Of a stretch of 6,411 bases of DNA, positions 1 to 6,008 are shown in pieces. How positions within the stretch are numbered: position 1 is the first letter of the stretch; the number at the start of each line of letters is the position of its first letter. Where the stretch lies: the NCBI GenBank assembly GCA_965368585.1, contig CBDUNM010000218.1, forward strand, positions 1-6,411, written 5' to 3'. A program made the translations under genes and the position numbers. The notes under the pieces are model-generated. The model did no database searches, was not told the origin of the DNA, and saw nothing but the letters and a program-made list of their open reading frames with translations. Source of the DNA: JARRQB01 sp965368585 (GTDB lineage Bacteria > Pseudomonadota > Gammaproteobacteria > Chromatiales > Chromatiaceae).

Positions 1-61
1 CGTCGTTCAGCAGGTCGCGCAGCACCGCGGTGACGCCGGCGATGGCGAGCGCCGTGCTCAT
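1..61 (-). CDS. DUF4255 / Pvc16-like tail cap protein, N-terminal fragment
   Basis: Only the first 20 codons are in the window, reading MSTALAIAGVTAVLRDLLND, and the rest runs off the left edge. This opening (start, short Ala-rich helix, then TAVLRDLLND) is typical of the DUF4255 (Pvc16_N) proteins of eCIS clusters. These are thought to act as the tail terminator or cap that closes the tube and sheath at the end away from the baseplate. The ATG (59-61) overlaps the TGA of the preceding gene (58-60) as ATGA, so translation is probably coupled and the start is well fixed. The position, last of five tail genes here, fits eCIS order. So short a fragment cannot prove the family; context raises the likelihood. 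Confidence 0.75.
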   Translation of the reverse strand, partial: MSTALAIAGVTAVLRDLLND

Positions 62-807
62 GGCTTCCTCCGCGCGGCCAGGTAGGCGTCGAGCGACAAC
101 GGCGACTTTCTCTCCCTGGAAGGTGTGCGCGGCGCCGGCGCGTCGCGCACCGCGGTAACGTCGATGCGGCCGATGTGGATGTGGACCTCGGTCGTGTCGT
201 CGAGGGACTGGGCTGTCGGCGCGCTGATCGGCGTCGACGCGTCCACGCGAACGCGAGTCGAAGGCATCAACCGTGCGGGCTCGCCGGTCGTGGACGCTTT
301 GGCGCGCCGGCTCGCGCCGTCCGGGTGGTGTGCCGTGGCGATCGCCGGTTTTCGCTCGTCCAGCGGATCGGTCGTCCCGGCCGCCGGCGGTGGCACGGCA
401 TCTAACCCGGCGGGTTCGCCGCGCGCGCCGTCATGCGGTTCACCGACCGGCGGTCGCGGCGCGGGCGGTGGTGCTGCCTGCGGCACGAGTTCTGGCGGCG
501 CAACCGTCGGACGTTGATGTATCGGCTCCGGCGACGGCGCTGCGATTGCTTCGACAAGGACCTCGGTCGACGTTGCCGTACTCGTGGCCGCGGTCGTCCG
601 AGTGGGCTCGGGGTCGACTCGATCCGGTGTGACGTCTGGCCAGGCGGCAACCGCCGCCGGCAGGCTATCGCGCACCGTGCCGCTATGGGCGTCAAGCGGC
701 TCGTCGGCCCAGGCCAGCCCGCCGCCAAACGGCAACCGTGCGTCCGAGCGTACCGGCAGCGCGGATCCCGCTGCTCGGGCGGCCAACCGATGCAGCAAGC
801 CTTTCAT
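58..807 (-). CDS. eCIS-associated low-complexity protein with conserved termini
   Basis: This encodes 249 residues. The start at 807 (MKGLLHRLAARAAG) is chosen because its ATG overlaps the TGA of the baseplate gene (804-806) as ATGA; the reading frame stays open further upstream but would then lie inside that gene. The N-terminal 30 or so residues (LLHRLAARAAG, then ARLPFGGG) and the C-terminal 44 (VHIHIGRIDVTAV, then LSLDAYLAARR) look like short conserved motifs. I associate these with small uncharacterised proteins next to eCIS sheath/tube/DUF4255 genes. The region between is rich in Pro, Ala, Thr and Glu and is predicted by eye to be disordered. There is no signal peptide, membrane segment or catalytic motif. 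I infer a flexible linker or assembly factor holding two tail or baseplate parts together through its ends. The function is unknown. It ends in an ATGA overlap with the DUF4255-like gene. Confidence 0.85.
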   Translation of the reverse strand: MKGLLHRLAARAAGSALPVRSDARLPFGGGLAWADEPLDAHSGTVRDSLPAAVAAWPDVTPDRVDPEPTRTTAATSTATSTEVLVEAIAAPSPEPIHQRPTVAPPELVPQAAPPPAPRPPVGEPHDGARGEPAGLDAVPPPAAGTTDPLDERKPAIATAHHPDGASRRAKASTTGEPARLMPSTRVRVDASTPISAPTAQSLDDTTEVHIHIGRIDVTAVRDAPAPRTPSRERKSPLSLDAYLAARRKP

Positions 808-1511
808 GCCTCCGCCAGCGCAAGATAGGTGGCGCGCCGCGCGGCGCCCAGCGCGAGGATTTCGCCTTCGCTCCAGCCGTAGGCGCGGGCCAGCAAATGC
901 ACCTCGCCCAGCAGAGTGCGTGCGCGCGCATCGATCTCGTCCCATAGCAGCACGCCCGGGTCGAGCTGTGCGGTGCCTTGATGGCCGCAGGACTCGCAAT
1001 GCACGTTGAAGGCGAGGTCGGCGTTCGGGTCCAGCGCTTCGAGCCGCTCCTCGACGTCGTGCAGCGCCGCATCGGATATGGCAGACGCGTCGCCTTGTGT
1101 GGTGCAGCGCTCGAGCAGCTGACGCGCGCCGAGTGCGGCATCCGGCTCGTTCGCCACCGCGGCCAGGTCACGCAAAGATGGCGCTCGCACGCGCAGCCCC
1201 GCCACATCGGCCACGCGGTGGTCGGCCGCCTCATTTGCGACCGGTTGCAGCAGGTCGCGCACATCGAGCGTCAGTTCGAGGCGTTGCCCGCATAGTTCGC
1301 AATCGACATGGCTGCGGATACGCGTACCGAAGCTCGTTTCGCGCAGCCGCAGCAGGCTCGCCGTAACTTCGCCGAGCGGCAGGTCGGCAATCGCTTCCGG
1401 CGCCAGATCGGGCCGCGCAGCCGCCGCGAGCAGCGCGCTGCGATCGAGCGCATGGCGCGTCGCCCCACGCTCCCAGAGCGTGAGCAGGTCGGAGGTTCCG
1501 AGTAGGCGCAT
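804..1511 (-). CDS. gp26-like baseplate protein with paired CxxC motifs
   Basis: This encodes 235 residues starting MRLLGTSDLLTLWERG. The start at 1511 lies 14 bases after the tube gene stops; the open frame continues upstream but would overlap the tube gene. The layout fits the small T4 gp26-type baseplate proteins found in eCIS clusters: an N-terminal LLxLWERG helix, then a region with CELCG (Cys71, Cys74), a middle domain, a second CESCGH (Cys172, Cys175), and a C-terminal helical YGWSEGEILALGAARRATYL motif (about 211-230). The two CxxC pairs, about 100 residues apart, could together bind one zinc ion; this is inference. Its place directly after the tube and before the linker protein supports a structural role in the baseplate or wedge. 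The ribosome site is weak (CGGACGG), so translation may depend on the upstream gene. It ends in an ATGA overlap with the next gene. Confidence 0.85.
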   Translation of the reverse strand: MRLLGTSDLLTLWERGATRHALDRSALLAAAARPDLAPEAIADLPLGEVTASLLRLRETSFGTRIRSHVDCELCGQRLELTLDVRDLLQPVANEAADHRVADVAGLRVRAPSLRDLAAVANEPDAALGARQLLERCTTQGDASAISDAALHDVEERLEALDPNADLAFNVHCESCGHQGTAQLDPGVLLWDEIDARARTLLGEVHLLARAYGWSEGEILALGAARRATYLALAEA

Positions 1512-1525
1512 CGCGACCGTCCGTT

Positions 1526-2053
1526 TCAGGCCGTCGGCTCGTTGAAGGTCGGCTCTTCCGGTTCGACCACTTCGTAGTCGCGTTCCCAACCCTCGTTCTC
1601 GAGTTTGATGGTCTGGATCGCCACGGCATTGGCATTGGCGTCCAGATCGGGCAGCGCCTGGTACTCCGATACCCAGCAGCGAAACACTTTGTAGGCGAGG
1701 ACGAGTTGGCCGGCCTCGTTGTACACATCGATGATCAGATCCTTGCGGAAATCCTTCAACGACACCTCGGCGCCCAGGCCCGAGCCGAAGTTCCACACTT
1801 TATTGGCCCACTTCTCGAACTCGGTGTCGTGGGTAACGCCGCGCTCCAGGGTGACGGCCTCGAACTTGGTGCGCCCCGGCGACTTGCGGGACGTGGACGG
1901 GTCGCCGCCCTCACGGTGTTCGACCATCTCGGTGCTGCGCTTCAGAGCGCCTACTTTGGAGATGCCGGCAACGTAGCGGCCATCCCACTTGACGCGGAAT
2001 TTGAAGTTCTTGTACGGATCGAACCGGGTCGCGTTGACGCTGAACTGGGCCAT
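1526..2053 (-). CDS. Contractile tail tube (inner tube) protein, gp19/Pvc1-like
   Basis: This encodes 175 residues of the phage-tail-region (gp19-like) tube family, which polymerises as hexameric rings into the hollow rod that the sheath drives into a target. Family signatures are clear: FDPYKNFKFRVKWDGRYVAG near the N-terminus (11-30), VGALKRSTEMVEHREGGD (34-51), the LERGVTHDTEFEKWA stretch (69-83) and the closing AIQTIKLENEGWERDYEVVEP (145-165). The length is normal for an eCIS tube subunit. The ATG at 2053 is preceded by GTGAGG about 7-12 bases upstream, a usable ribosome site. It begins 15 bases after the sheath stop and is surely co-transcribed with it. Only one tube gene is seen here, unlike the two or more in PVC/Afp clusters, but others could lie beyond the left edge. 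Confidence 0.96.
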   Translation of the reverse strand: MAQFSVNATRFDPYKNFKFRVKWDGRYVAGISKVGALKRSTEMVEHREGGDPSTSRKSPGRTKFEAVTLERGVTHDTEFEKWANKVWNFGSGLGAEVSLKDFRKDLIIDVYNEAGQLVLAYKVFRCWVSEYQALPDLDANANAVAIQTIKLENEGWERDYEVVEPEEPTFNEPTA

Positions 2054-2068
2054 GGCGGTGCCTCACTA

Positions 2069-3703
2069 TCAGGTGGAAATCTGACCAGCCATCTGCTGGA
2101 TCTGGATCACGACAAACTCGGCGGGTTTCAGCGGCGCGAAACCCACCATCACGTTGAGGATGCCGAGGTTGATGTCGTTCTGCGTGGTCGTCTGGTTGTC
2201 GCACTTGACGAAGTAGGCATCGCGCGGCGCCGCGCCCTGAAAGGCGCCCTGGCGGAACAGCCCCTGCATGAAAGCCCCGACGTTGAGCCGCACCTGCGCC
2301 CAGAGCGGCTCGTCGTTCGGTTCGAACACCACCCATTGCGTACCGCGGTAGAGGCTCTCTTCGAGAAACAGCGCGAGCCTGCGCACCGGCAGGTACTTGT
2401 ACTCGTCGGCGCTCGCGTCAGCGCCGCGCAGGGTTCGCGCCCCCCAGACGATGCGACCGTTGACGCCGAACGAGCGCAGGCAATTGATGCCGAGCGGATT
2501 GAGCTGGCCGTTCTCCAGGTCGTTCAGGTTGACCTGCAGGTCCTGCACGCCGTTCAGTGTCGCGTCGAGGCCCGCCGGCGCCTTCCACACGCCGCGCGCG
2601 ACGTCGGTGCGCGCGATGATGCCGGCGATCACACCGCTCGGCACGAAGGTATCGATGCGGCTTTCGCGCAACGGGTCGACCATCCGCAGGCACGGGAAAT
2701 AGAGTGCCGCGTTGCGCGCCGCAGGACCGGTCAGGTTCAGGTCGTTGCGGCCGTCGATTGCATTGTCGACCGCGCGGTCGATCGTGCTGGCCCAGGCCGG
2801 ATCGGGGTCGACGATCAACATCGCGCGCCGATCGACGCACAGCGCGAGCGCCGCCTGATAGACCTCGAGCGGTACCGGCGTATAACCCGACGGCAAACTG
2901 GTCATGTCGCGGGCGAGCGGCGGGATGCAGAGCAGGTTGAACAGGTCGGCGCGGTTCAGCGCGTAGATGCCGGTCTTCGGGCCCTGCTCGCCCATCACGT
3001 CGTCGCTGTCGAGCGCGCTGCCGTCGAAGCCGCTCGCGGCATCGGTCTCGACCCAGCTGACGGTTCGTGTCGAACCGACGGTGGTGACATTCGACAACGG
3101 CCGCGTGGCGGGCATTGCGCCGGTCACACGGACGTAGCTGGATTCGCGCTCCAGCACCAGCGGCAGAAAACGCGGGTCGCCCGGGTCGGTGGAGACCGAA
3201 CCGAAGGTCTCGACAGCGAACTCGTCGCGACCGGCGCGCGGCTGATAGCGCACCGCCAGATTGAAGCGCCGTTCGTTGGTCGACGGCGGCGAGGTTCGCG
3301 GCAAGGCACGGTCGGTGTCGTAGTCCACCGCGGCGCTCAAACGATTACCCCAGGCGCCGGCGCTCGAGGCCTCGAGCAGCAGATCCGCGGCCGGACTGCC
3401 GCTGCCGGCGAGCGTGATGGTGGCGCTGCTCGCGTCGTCATGCGCCACGCGCACGACCAGCGCCATGGTGCCGCCGTTCAGGTAAAAATCGCGCACCACA
3501 TAACTCATTGGGCAAGCGGCGTCGAGACCGCCGAAACGGCGCTCGTAGTCTGCGAAGCTGGTGAGCATCTGCGGGTCGTCGGTGGGTCCGGCGGCGGCAC
3601 GCCCGACGAAGGCCGTGATCGACGTTGCCACCCCGGTGATCGTGCGAACCCCGCTGGGTACTTCTTGAATATATACGCCTGGATAGGATAGTGGCGCTGG
3701 CAT
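2069..3703 (-). CDS. Contractile tail sheath protein
   Basis: This encodes 544 residues of the phage tail sheath family, the subunit that wraps the tube and contracts to drive it outward. The N-terminal arm SYPGVYIQEVPSGVRTI and the TSITAFVGRA stretch (about 6-36) are hallmarks of the family. So are the C-terminal WVVFEPND (457-464), the LWAQVRLNVGAFMQGLFRQG helix that follows it, and the final strand GFAPLKPAEFVVIQIQQM (521-538), the part that forms the inner mesh between neighbouring subunits. The length is within the range of longer eCIS sheaths, which have extra surface domains in the middle. The start is well supported: GGAGGT sits 5 bases before the ATG at 3703. It is the first gene of the structural operon and lies about 45 bases downstream of the start expected from a sigma-54-type promoter. 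Only one sheath gene is visible. Confidence 0.97.
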   Translation of the reverse strand: MPAPLSYPGVYIQEVPSGVRTITGVATSITAFVGRAAAGPTDDPQMLTSFADYERRFGGLDAACPMSYVVRDFYLNGGTMALVVRVAHDDASSATITLAGSGSPAADLLLEASSAGAWGNRLSAAVDYDTDRALPRTSPPSTNERRFNLAVRYQPRAGRDEFAVETFGSVSTDPGDPRFLPLVLERESSYVRVTGAMPATRPLSNVTTVGSTRTVSWVETDAASGFDGSALDSDDVMGEQGPKTGIYALNRADLFNLLCIPPLARDMTSLPSGYTPVPLEVYQAALALCVDRRAMLIVDPDPAWASTIDRAVDNAIDGRNDLNLTGPAARNAALYFPCLRMVDPLRESRIDTFVPSGVIAGIIARTDVARGVWKAPAGLDATLNGVQDLQVNLNDLENGQLNPLGINCLRSFGVNGRIVWGARTLRGADASADEYKYLPVRRLALFLEESLYRGTQWVVFEPNDEPLWAQVRLNVGAFMQGLFRQGAFQGAAPRDAYFVKCDNQTTTQNDINLGILNVMVGFAPLKPAEFVVIQIQQMAGQIST

Positions 3704-3758
3704 GGATGACCTCCATCTGTGTAATCAAAAGTATGCTGTGTCCGCCACCGGGCCTTAT

Positions 3759-3774
3759 GGCAACCCCTGTGCCC
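3759..3774 (-). promoter_or_regulatory. Sigma-54 (-24/-12) promoter of the structural operon
   Basis: Reading the minus strand, GGGCAC, five bases (AGGGG), then TTGCC. The sigma-54 consensus is TGGCAC-N5-TTGCA, so the GG and GC pairs are at the exact required spacing, with mismatches only at the first and last positions. Transcription would begin near 3748, giving a leader of about 45 bases with a strong GGAGGT ribosome site before the sheath ATG. The presence of a sigma-54 activator gene about 750 bases upstream on the same strand makes this much more likely than chance. The start site is inferred from family rules, not measured. Confidence 0.75.
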
Positions 3775-3970
3775 GCGCGGTCGCGGAGCAGAAAAACCGT
3801 TGGGCCGCTGTTTCGCACGGTCCTTGGCGCATCGACCGCGGCTCTAACAAATCATGCGCGCTGGTTTAAGTGCAGGCGTCGGCTCGTCAATCAATCCCGG
3901 TACCCCGCGATCGGAACAACGGTATGACGGTACAAGGATCGTCGGGTACTCGCCGCCCGCAGATACCTGG

Positions 3971-3982
3971 GCAATGCATTGC
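3971..3982. repeat. Perfect 12-bp palindrome, candidate operator
   Basis: GCAATGCATTGC reads identically on both strands. It is about 200 bases upstream of the -24 box that serves the sheath gene. Its core differs from the GGATAnTTnTGTCC sites near the other promoter, so either it binds a different protein (for example the 82-residue winged-helix candidate) or it is a chance palindrome. Confidence 0.35.
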
Positions 3983-4025
3983 AACCGGCATACACGTCAC
4001 CGTTACTCGACTCGATGCCCAAAAT

Positions 4026-4274
4026 TCAACACGGACCGGTCATCGATTCATCGGAAAGGCGGTAATGCACCCGCCCATCCGCCGCCGTATACGCCTCGAC
4101 AACGGCGCATCGGACCAGCCAGGCCAACGCATCGTCGACAAGCCCTATCGATGCGGACGTCGCGCCGAGCCACCATTGGCATATCCCTTCCAACGTGTCG
4201 GCCGCGTGCGGATGCTCGTGCCAATACGCCATAAGCTCTCGCACAACCGGGCACCGGGGATCGGACGCATCCAT
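4026..4274 (-). CDS. Small winged-helix-like protein, candidate eCIS regulator
   Basis: This encodes 82 residues beginning MDASDPRCPVVRELM. I do not recognise a named family. The layout by eye is a helix (CPVVRELMAYWHEHP, 8-22), a second helix (ADTLEGICQWWL, 25-36), a third (VDDALAWLVRCAVV), and then a strand-turn-strand EAYTAADGRVHYRL. This is the order expected for a minimal winged helix-turn-helix with a beta wing. A role in DNA binding or as a protein adaptor is inference. The gene is real on several grounds: an AAGGTG ribosome site 4 bases before the ATG, a near-perfect sigma-54 promoter 35 bases upstream, and protein-like composition. It sits between the activator and the sheath gene on the same strand, so it probably belongs to the injection-system control unit. 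It might repress, modulate or report on the activator. Confidence 0.75.
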   Translation of the reverse strand: MDASDPRCPVVRELMAYWHEHPHAADTLEGICQWWLGATSASIGLVDDALAWLVRCAVVEAYTAADGRVHYRLSDESMTGPC

Positions 4275-4308
4275 CCACCACCTTCTCGCCGTTTAGTAAT
4301 ATAAAGAA

Positions 4309-4324
4309 TGCATACCGTGTGCCA
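4309..4324 (-). promoter_or_regulatory. Sigma-54 (-24/-12) promoter of the 82-residue gene
   Basis: On the minus strand this reads TGGCAC, five bases (ACGGT), then ATGCA. The -24 element is a perfect match and the -12 element differs only at the first T, with exact spacing. Transcription would start near 4298, about 24 bases before the ATG and just upstream of the AAGGTG ribosome site. The three related palindromic sites lie about 100-180 bases upstream of that start, the usual range for enhancer-binding protein sites. Confidence 0.82.
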
Positions 4325-4385
4325 GCCAATCCAAACTGAGCAACTGCCTGATTTACCGTGATATATTGTAAATGGCAGCGGAGAG

Positions 4386-4407
4386 GGTAGGATGTTTTTG
4401 CCCTACC
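4386..4407. promoter_or_regulatory. Candidate activator-binding site 1 (inverted repeat)
   Basis: This is an inverted repeat with GGTAGG and CCTACC arms (4386-4391, 4402-4407). The plus-strand core at 4390-4403, GGATGTTTTTGCCC, matches 11 of 14 positions of site 2 (GGATATTTCTGTCC). It is about 100 bases upstream of the expected start of the 82-residue gene transcript. Confidence 0.55.
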
Positions 4408-4409
4408 TG

Positions 4410-4429
4410 AGACCGTGAGTTCGCGGTCT
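4410..4429. repeat. Inverted repeat between the activator sites
   Basis: AGACCG (4410-4415) and CGGTCT (4424-4429) form a perfect 6-bp inverted repeat with an 8-base spacer. It lies between activator sites 1 and 2 but has a different core, so it may bind a second regulator, be a diverged fourth site, or form a weak hairpin. There is no T-run after it on the minus strand, so a terminator is unlikely. Confidence 0.4.
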
Positions 4430-4446
4430 TGTGGGAACAATCTCAC

Positions 4447-4464
4447 CCGGACAGAAATATCCGG
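4447..4464. promoter_or_regulatory. Candidate activator-binding site 2 (inverted repeat)
   Basis: CCGGA and TCCGG arms are separated by 8 bases. The minus-strand core at 4449-4462 is GGATATTTCTGTCC, which matches site 3 at 12 of 14 positions. The centre is 21 bases from the centre of site 3, two helical turns, placing both sites on the same DNA face. Confidence 0.6.
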
Positions 4465-4467
4465 CGG

Positions 4468-4485
4468 TAGGACATAACTATCCTA
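4468..4485. promoter_or_regulatory. Candidate activator-binding site 3 (inverted repeat)
   Basis: TAGGA and TCCTA arms are separated by 8 bases. The minus-strand core at 4470-4483 is GGATAGTTATGTCC. It lies about 40 bases beyond the activator's stop codon and about 180 bases upstream of the expected sigma-54 transcription start, a classic upstream activating position. Confidence 0.6.
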
Positions 4486-4504
4486 GCGGTTAACGATTCG
4501 GAGA

Positions 4505-4529
4505 AACTGCGTTTGCACTAACGTCAGTT
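4505..4529 (-). terminator. Weak hairpin at the end of the activator gene
   Basis: Across the activator stop codon, AACTG-a-CGTT on the minus strand can pair with AACG-CAGTT around a 6-base loop, giving a 9-bp stem with one bulged A. The following bases are TTCTCC rather than a T-run, so this is at best a weak or factor-assisted terminator. It might instead protect the 3' end or be chance. Confidence 0.35.
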
Positions 4530-5954
4530 CAAGCGAAAGCGAGACGCGTCGATTGCATGGCGTCGCAGCAGTTCGAAGAACGCACGCCGGTCCTTTTGCG
4601 CCGCGCGCGCCGCGTGACTGATGTTGCCGTCACTCTGTGCCAGCAACTGCTCCAGGTAACAGCGTTCAAAGTTTTCAACGGCGCGAGCTTTGGCTTCGCG
4701 AAACGACATGACGGCGTGTTCAGCGGTTGCTCCATCGTCGAGCTCGATGTCGGCGGCCTCTAGGGTGGAATTCTCGGTCAGCACGATGGCGCGCTGAACA
4801 ACGTGTTTGAGTTCACGTATGTTGCCCGGCCATGTGTAGCTGAGCAGGCGGCGCAGGGCGTCCGGCGAGATGCCGCGCACGTGCCGATCCGCTTCGCGAT
4901 TGGCCTGGTCCACGAAATGCGCGGCCAAGGCCGCGATGTCCTCGCGCCGCTCACGCAGGGGCGGCATGGTTAGACTGAGAACGTTTAAGCGGAAAAACAA
5001 GTCCTGGCGGAAGTGGCCCCTTAGCACCGCAAGCCGCAGGTCACAGTTGCTTGCGGCAATGACGCGGACGTCGGCATGGAGTACGCTGCTGGAGCCTACC
5101 GGGCGATATTCGCCGTCCTGCAGAAACCGCAGGAGCTTGGCTTGGGCGGCAAGCGACAGACTATCGACTTCATCAAGCAGCAGCGTGCCGCCTTCGGCCT
5201 CGTGCACCAGCCCATCGCGGGTCGCATGCGCATGCGTATATGCGCCGCGCACGTGACCGTAGAACTCGTCCTCCACCAGTTCGGGTGGAATCGCGGCACA
5301 ATTGATCGCGACCCACGGACCCTGGGAGCGTGGCGAGCAGTAGTGAATCGCCCGCGCACAGACCTCTTTCCCCGTGCCGGTTTCGCCAAGCAGCATCACA
5401 CTCGCGGTCGAACGTGCCATCGCGGGCAGACGCTTCAACAGCTTGAGAAACTCTGGCGCGTTGCCGATCAAACGACTGCGCAATGCCGCGTCGACCGGCG
5501 TTGGTTCATCCTCGATATCTAGCGCTTCCGCCTGTGACGGCAGCGTGCCCACGGCTCGCCGCACGCGCAACAGCGTCTCGGCGGGCGAACCACGCAGCTC
5601 GGCAAAGTCAACCGCTCCGCAGCCTAGCAGGCGAACGATGCCAGCCGTCTCTACCTGGTCGGTAAGAACCATCAGCGGTCGTTTCGGCCAAGCATGGCTG
5701 AGTCTGTTCGTCATACGGCAGCACGCGCTCAACCCGGCACGATTGACCACCAGCAACACCGCGGCTGAACCGAGTTCACGGCCGGTACCGTCACCCTTGG
5801 CCGCCTCGCACGCGTGGGAAACCGTACACTGAAAATACGGAGTGAGCATGTCAAGGGTGAACGCGATGCTTTGCGGACTATCCAAGAAAAAAACCACGTC
5901 CAATGGATACTTGTCTATCTTGACCTGCCCAGAGCCGTGTGACTCTTGAGTCAT
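4524..5954 (-). CDS. Sigma-54-dependent activator (NtrC-type enhancer-binding protein)
   Basis: This encodes 476 residues. Residues about 16-135 have the alternating strand/helix pattern of a receiver domain, but the strand expected to end in the phosphorylated Asp reads VLLVVNRAG (Asn71) and the late conserved Lys is absent, so classical phosphorylation is unlikely. Residues about 160-395 are the AAA+ sigma-54 activation domain: Walker A GETGTGKE (190-197), the sigma-54 contact loop GAYTHA (237-242; consensus GAFTGA), Walker B GGTLLLDE (255-262), arginine fingers in FRQDLFFRLN (Arg316, Arg322) and sensor II WPGNIREL (375-382). A Fis-type HTH occupies about 444-466 (NISHAARAAQKDRRAFFELL). The protein should hydrolyse ATP to open sigma-54 promoters. 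The start at 5954 has GGGAGA 8 bases upstream. Two sigma-54 promoters lie directly downstream on the same strand, so this is most likely the dedicated activator of the injection system. Confidence 0.96.
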   Translation of the reverse strand: MTQESHGSGQVKIDKYPLDVVFFLDSPQSIAFTLDMLTPYFQCTVSHACEAAKGDGTGRELGSAAVLLVVNRAGLSACCRMTNRLSHAWPKRPLMVLTDQVETAGIVRLLGCGAVDFAELRGSPAETLLRVRRAVGTLPSQAEALDIEDEPTPVDAALRSRLIGNAPEFLKLLKRLPAMARSTASVMLLGETGTGKEVCARAIHYCSPRSQGPWVAINCAAIPPELVEDEFYGHVRGAYTHAHATRDGLVHEAEGGTLLLDEVDSLSLAAQAKLLRFLQDGEYRPVGSSSVLHADVRVIAASNCDLRLAVLRGHFRQDLFFRLNVLSLTMPPLRERREDIAALAAHFVDQANREADRHVRGISPDALRRLLSYTWPGNIRELKHVVQRAIVLTENSTLEAADIELDDGATAEHAVMSFREAKARAVENFERCYLEQLLAQSDGNISHAARAAQKDRRAFFELLRRHAIDASRFRLN

Positions 5955-5980
5955 GGTCCATATCTCCCTGATTGGCTCTA

Positions 5981-6008
5981 ATTATAGAAGATCCGGACGC
6001 CTTGTTTA
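5981..6008 (-). promoter_or_regulatory. Sigma-70-type promoter of the activator gene
   Basis: On the minus strand a perfect TATAAT (-10, 5981-5986) is preceded by 16 bases and TAAACA (6003-6008), which matches 4 of 6 positions of TTGACA. Transcription would start near 5974, about 20 bases before the ATG, leaving room for the GGGAGA ribosome site. The -10 is strong and the -35 weak, which suits a regulated or moderately expressed activator. Confidence 0.6.

Larger units (their letters stand above)
3704..4025. other. 322-base gene-free regulatory gap ahead of the sheath gene
   Basis: No credible protein is encoded here on either strand; the open frames present are antisense or overlapping shadows. 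The left part holds the sheath ribosome site and the -24/-12 promoter. The middle (about 3898-3949) has repeated GGTAC/GGTAT half-sites at 3899, 3921, 3929 and 3945. A perfect 12-bp palindrome, GCAATGCATTGC, lies at 3971-3982, about 230 bases upstream of the expected transcription start, a distance suited to an enhancer-binding protein. I see no convincing intrinsic terminator after the 82-residue gene, so read-through into the structural operon is possible. Confidence 0.6.

Noticed and set aside
9..1260. A repeated CAGCAGGTCGCGCA string near 9 and again near 1248
   Set aside because: Both copies encode RDLL-type helices in two unrelated proteins; the match is short and explained by codon bias.
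1512..1796. Extension of the gp26-like frame upstream to 1796
   Set aside because: It would lie inside the tube gene in another frame, and the extra residues look like a shadow, whereas MRLLGTSDLLTLWERG is the expected family N-terminus.
1706..3691. 661-residue open frame on the plus strand, antisense to the sheath and tube genes
   Set aside because: It mirrors high-GC codon bias of the minus-strand sheath gene, is rich in Arg/Ala/His without any recognisable motif, has no ribosome site, and the sheath and tube on the other strand are unmistakable.
3968..3983. A plus-strand -24/-12-like match (TGGGCA-N5-TTGCA)
   Set aside because: The -12 element is good but the -24 element loses the CAC part, it coincides with the 12-bp palindrome, and there is no plus-strand gene downstream.
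3854..4304. Two plus-strand open frames of 126 and 144 residues
   Set aside because: They cover the regulatory gap and the 82-residue gene in antisense, have no ribosome site and composition typical of shadow frames.
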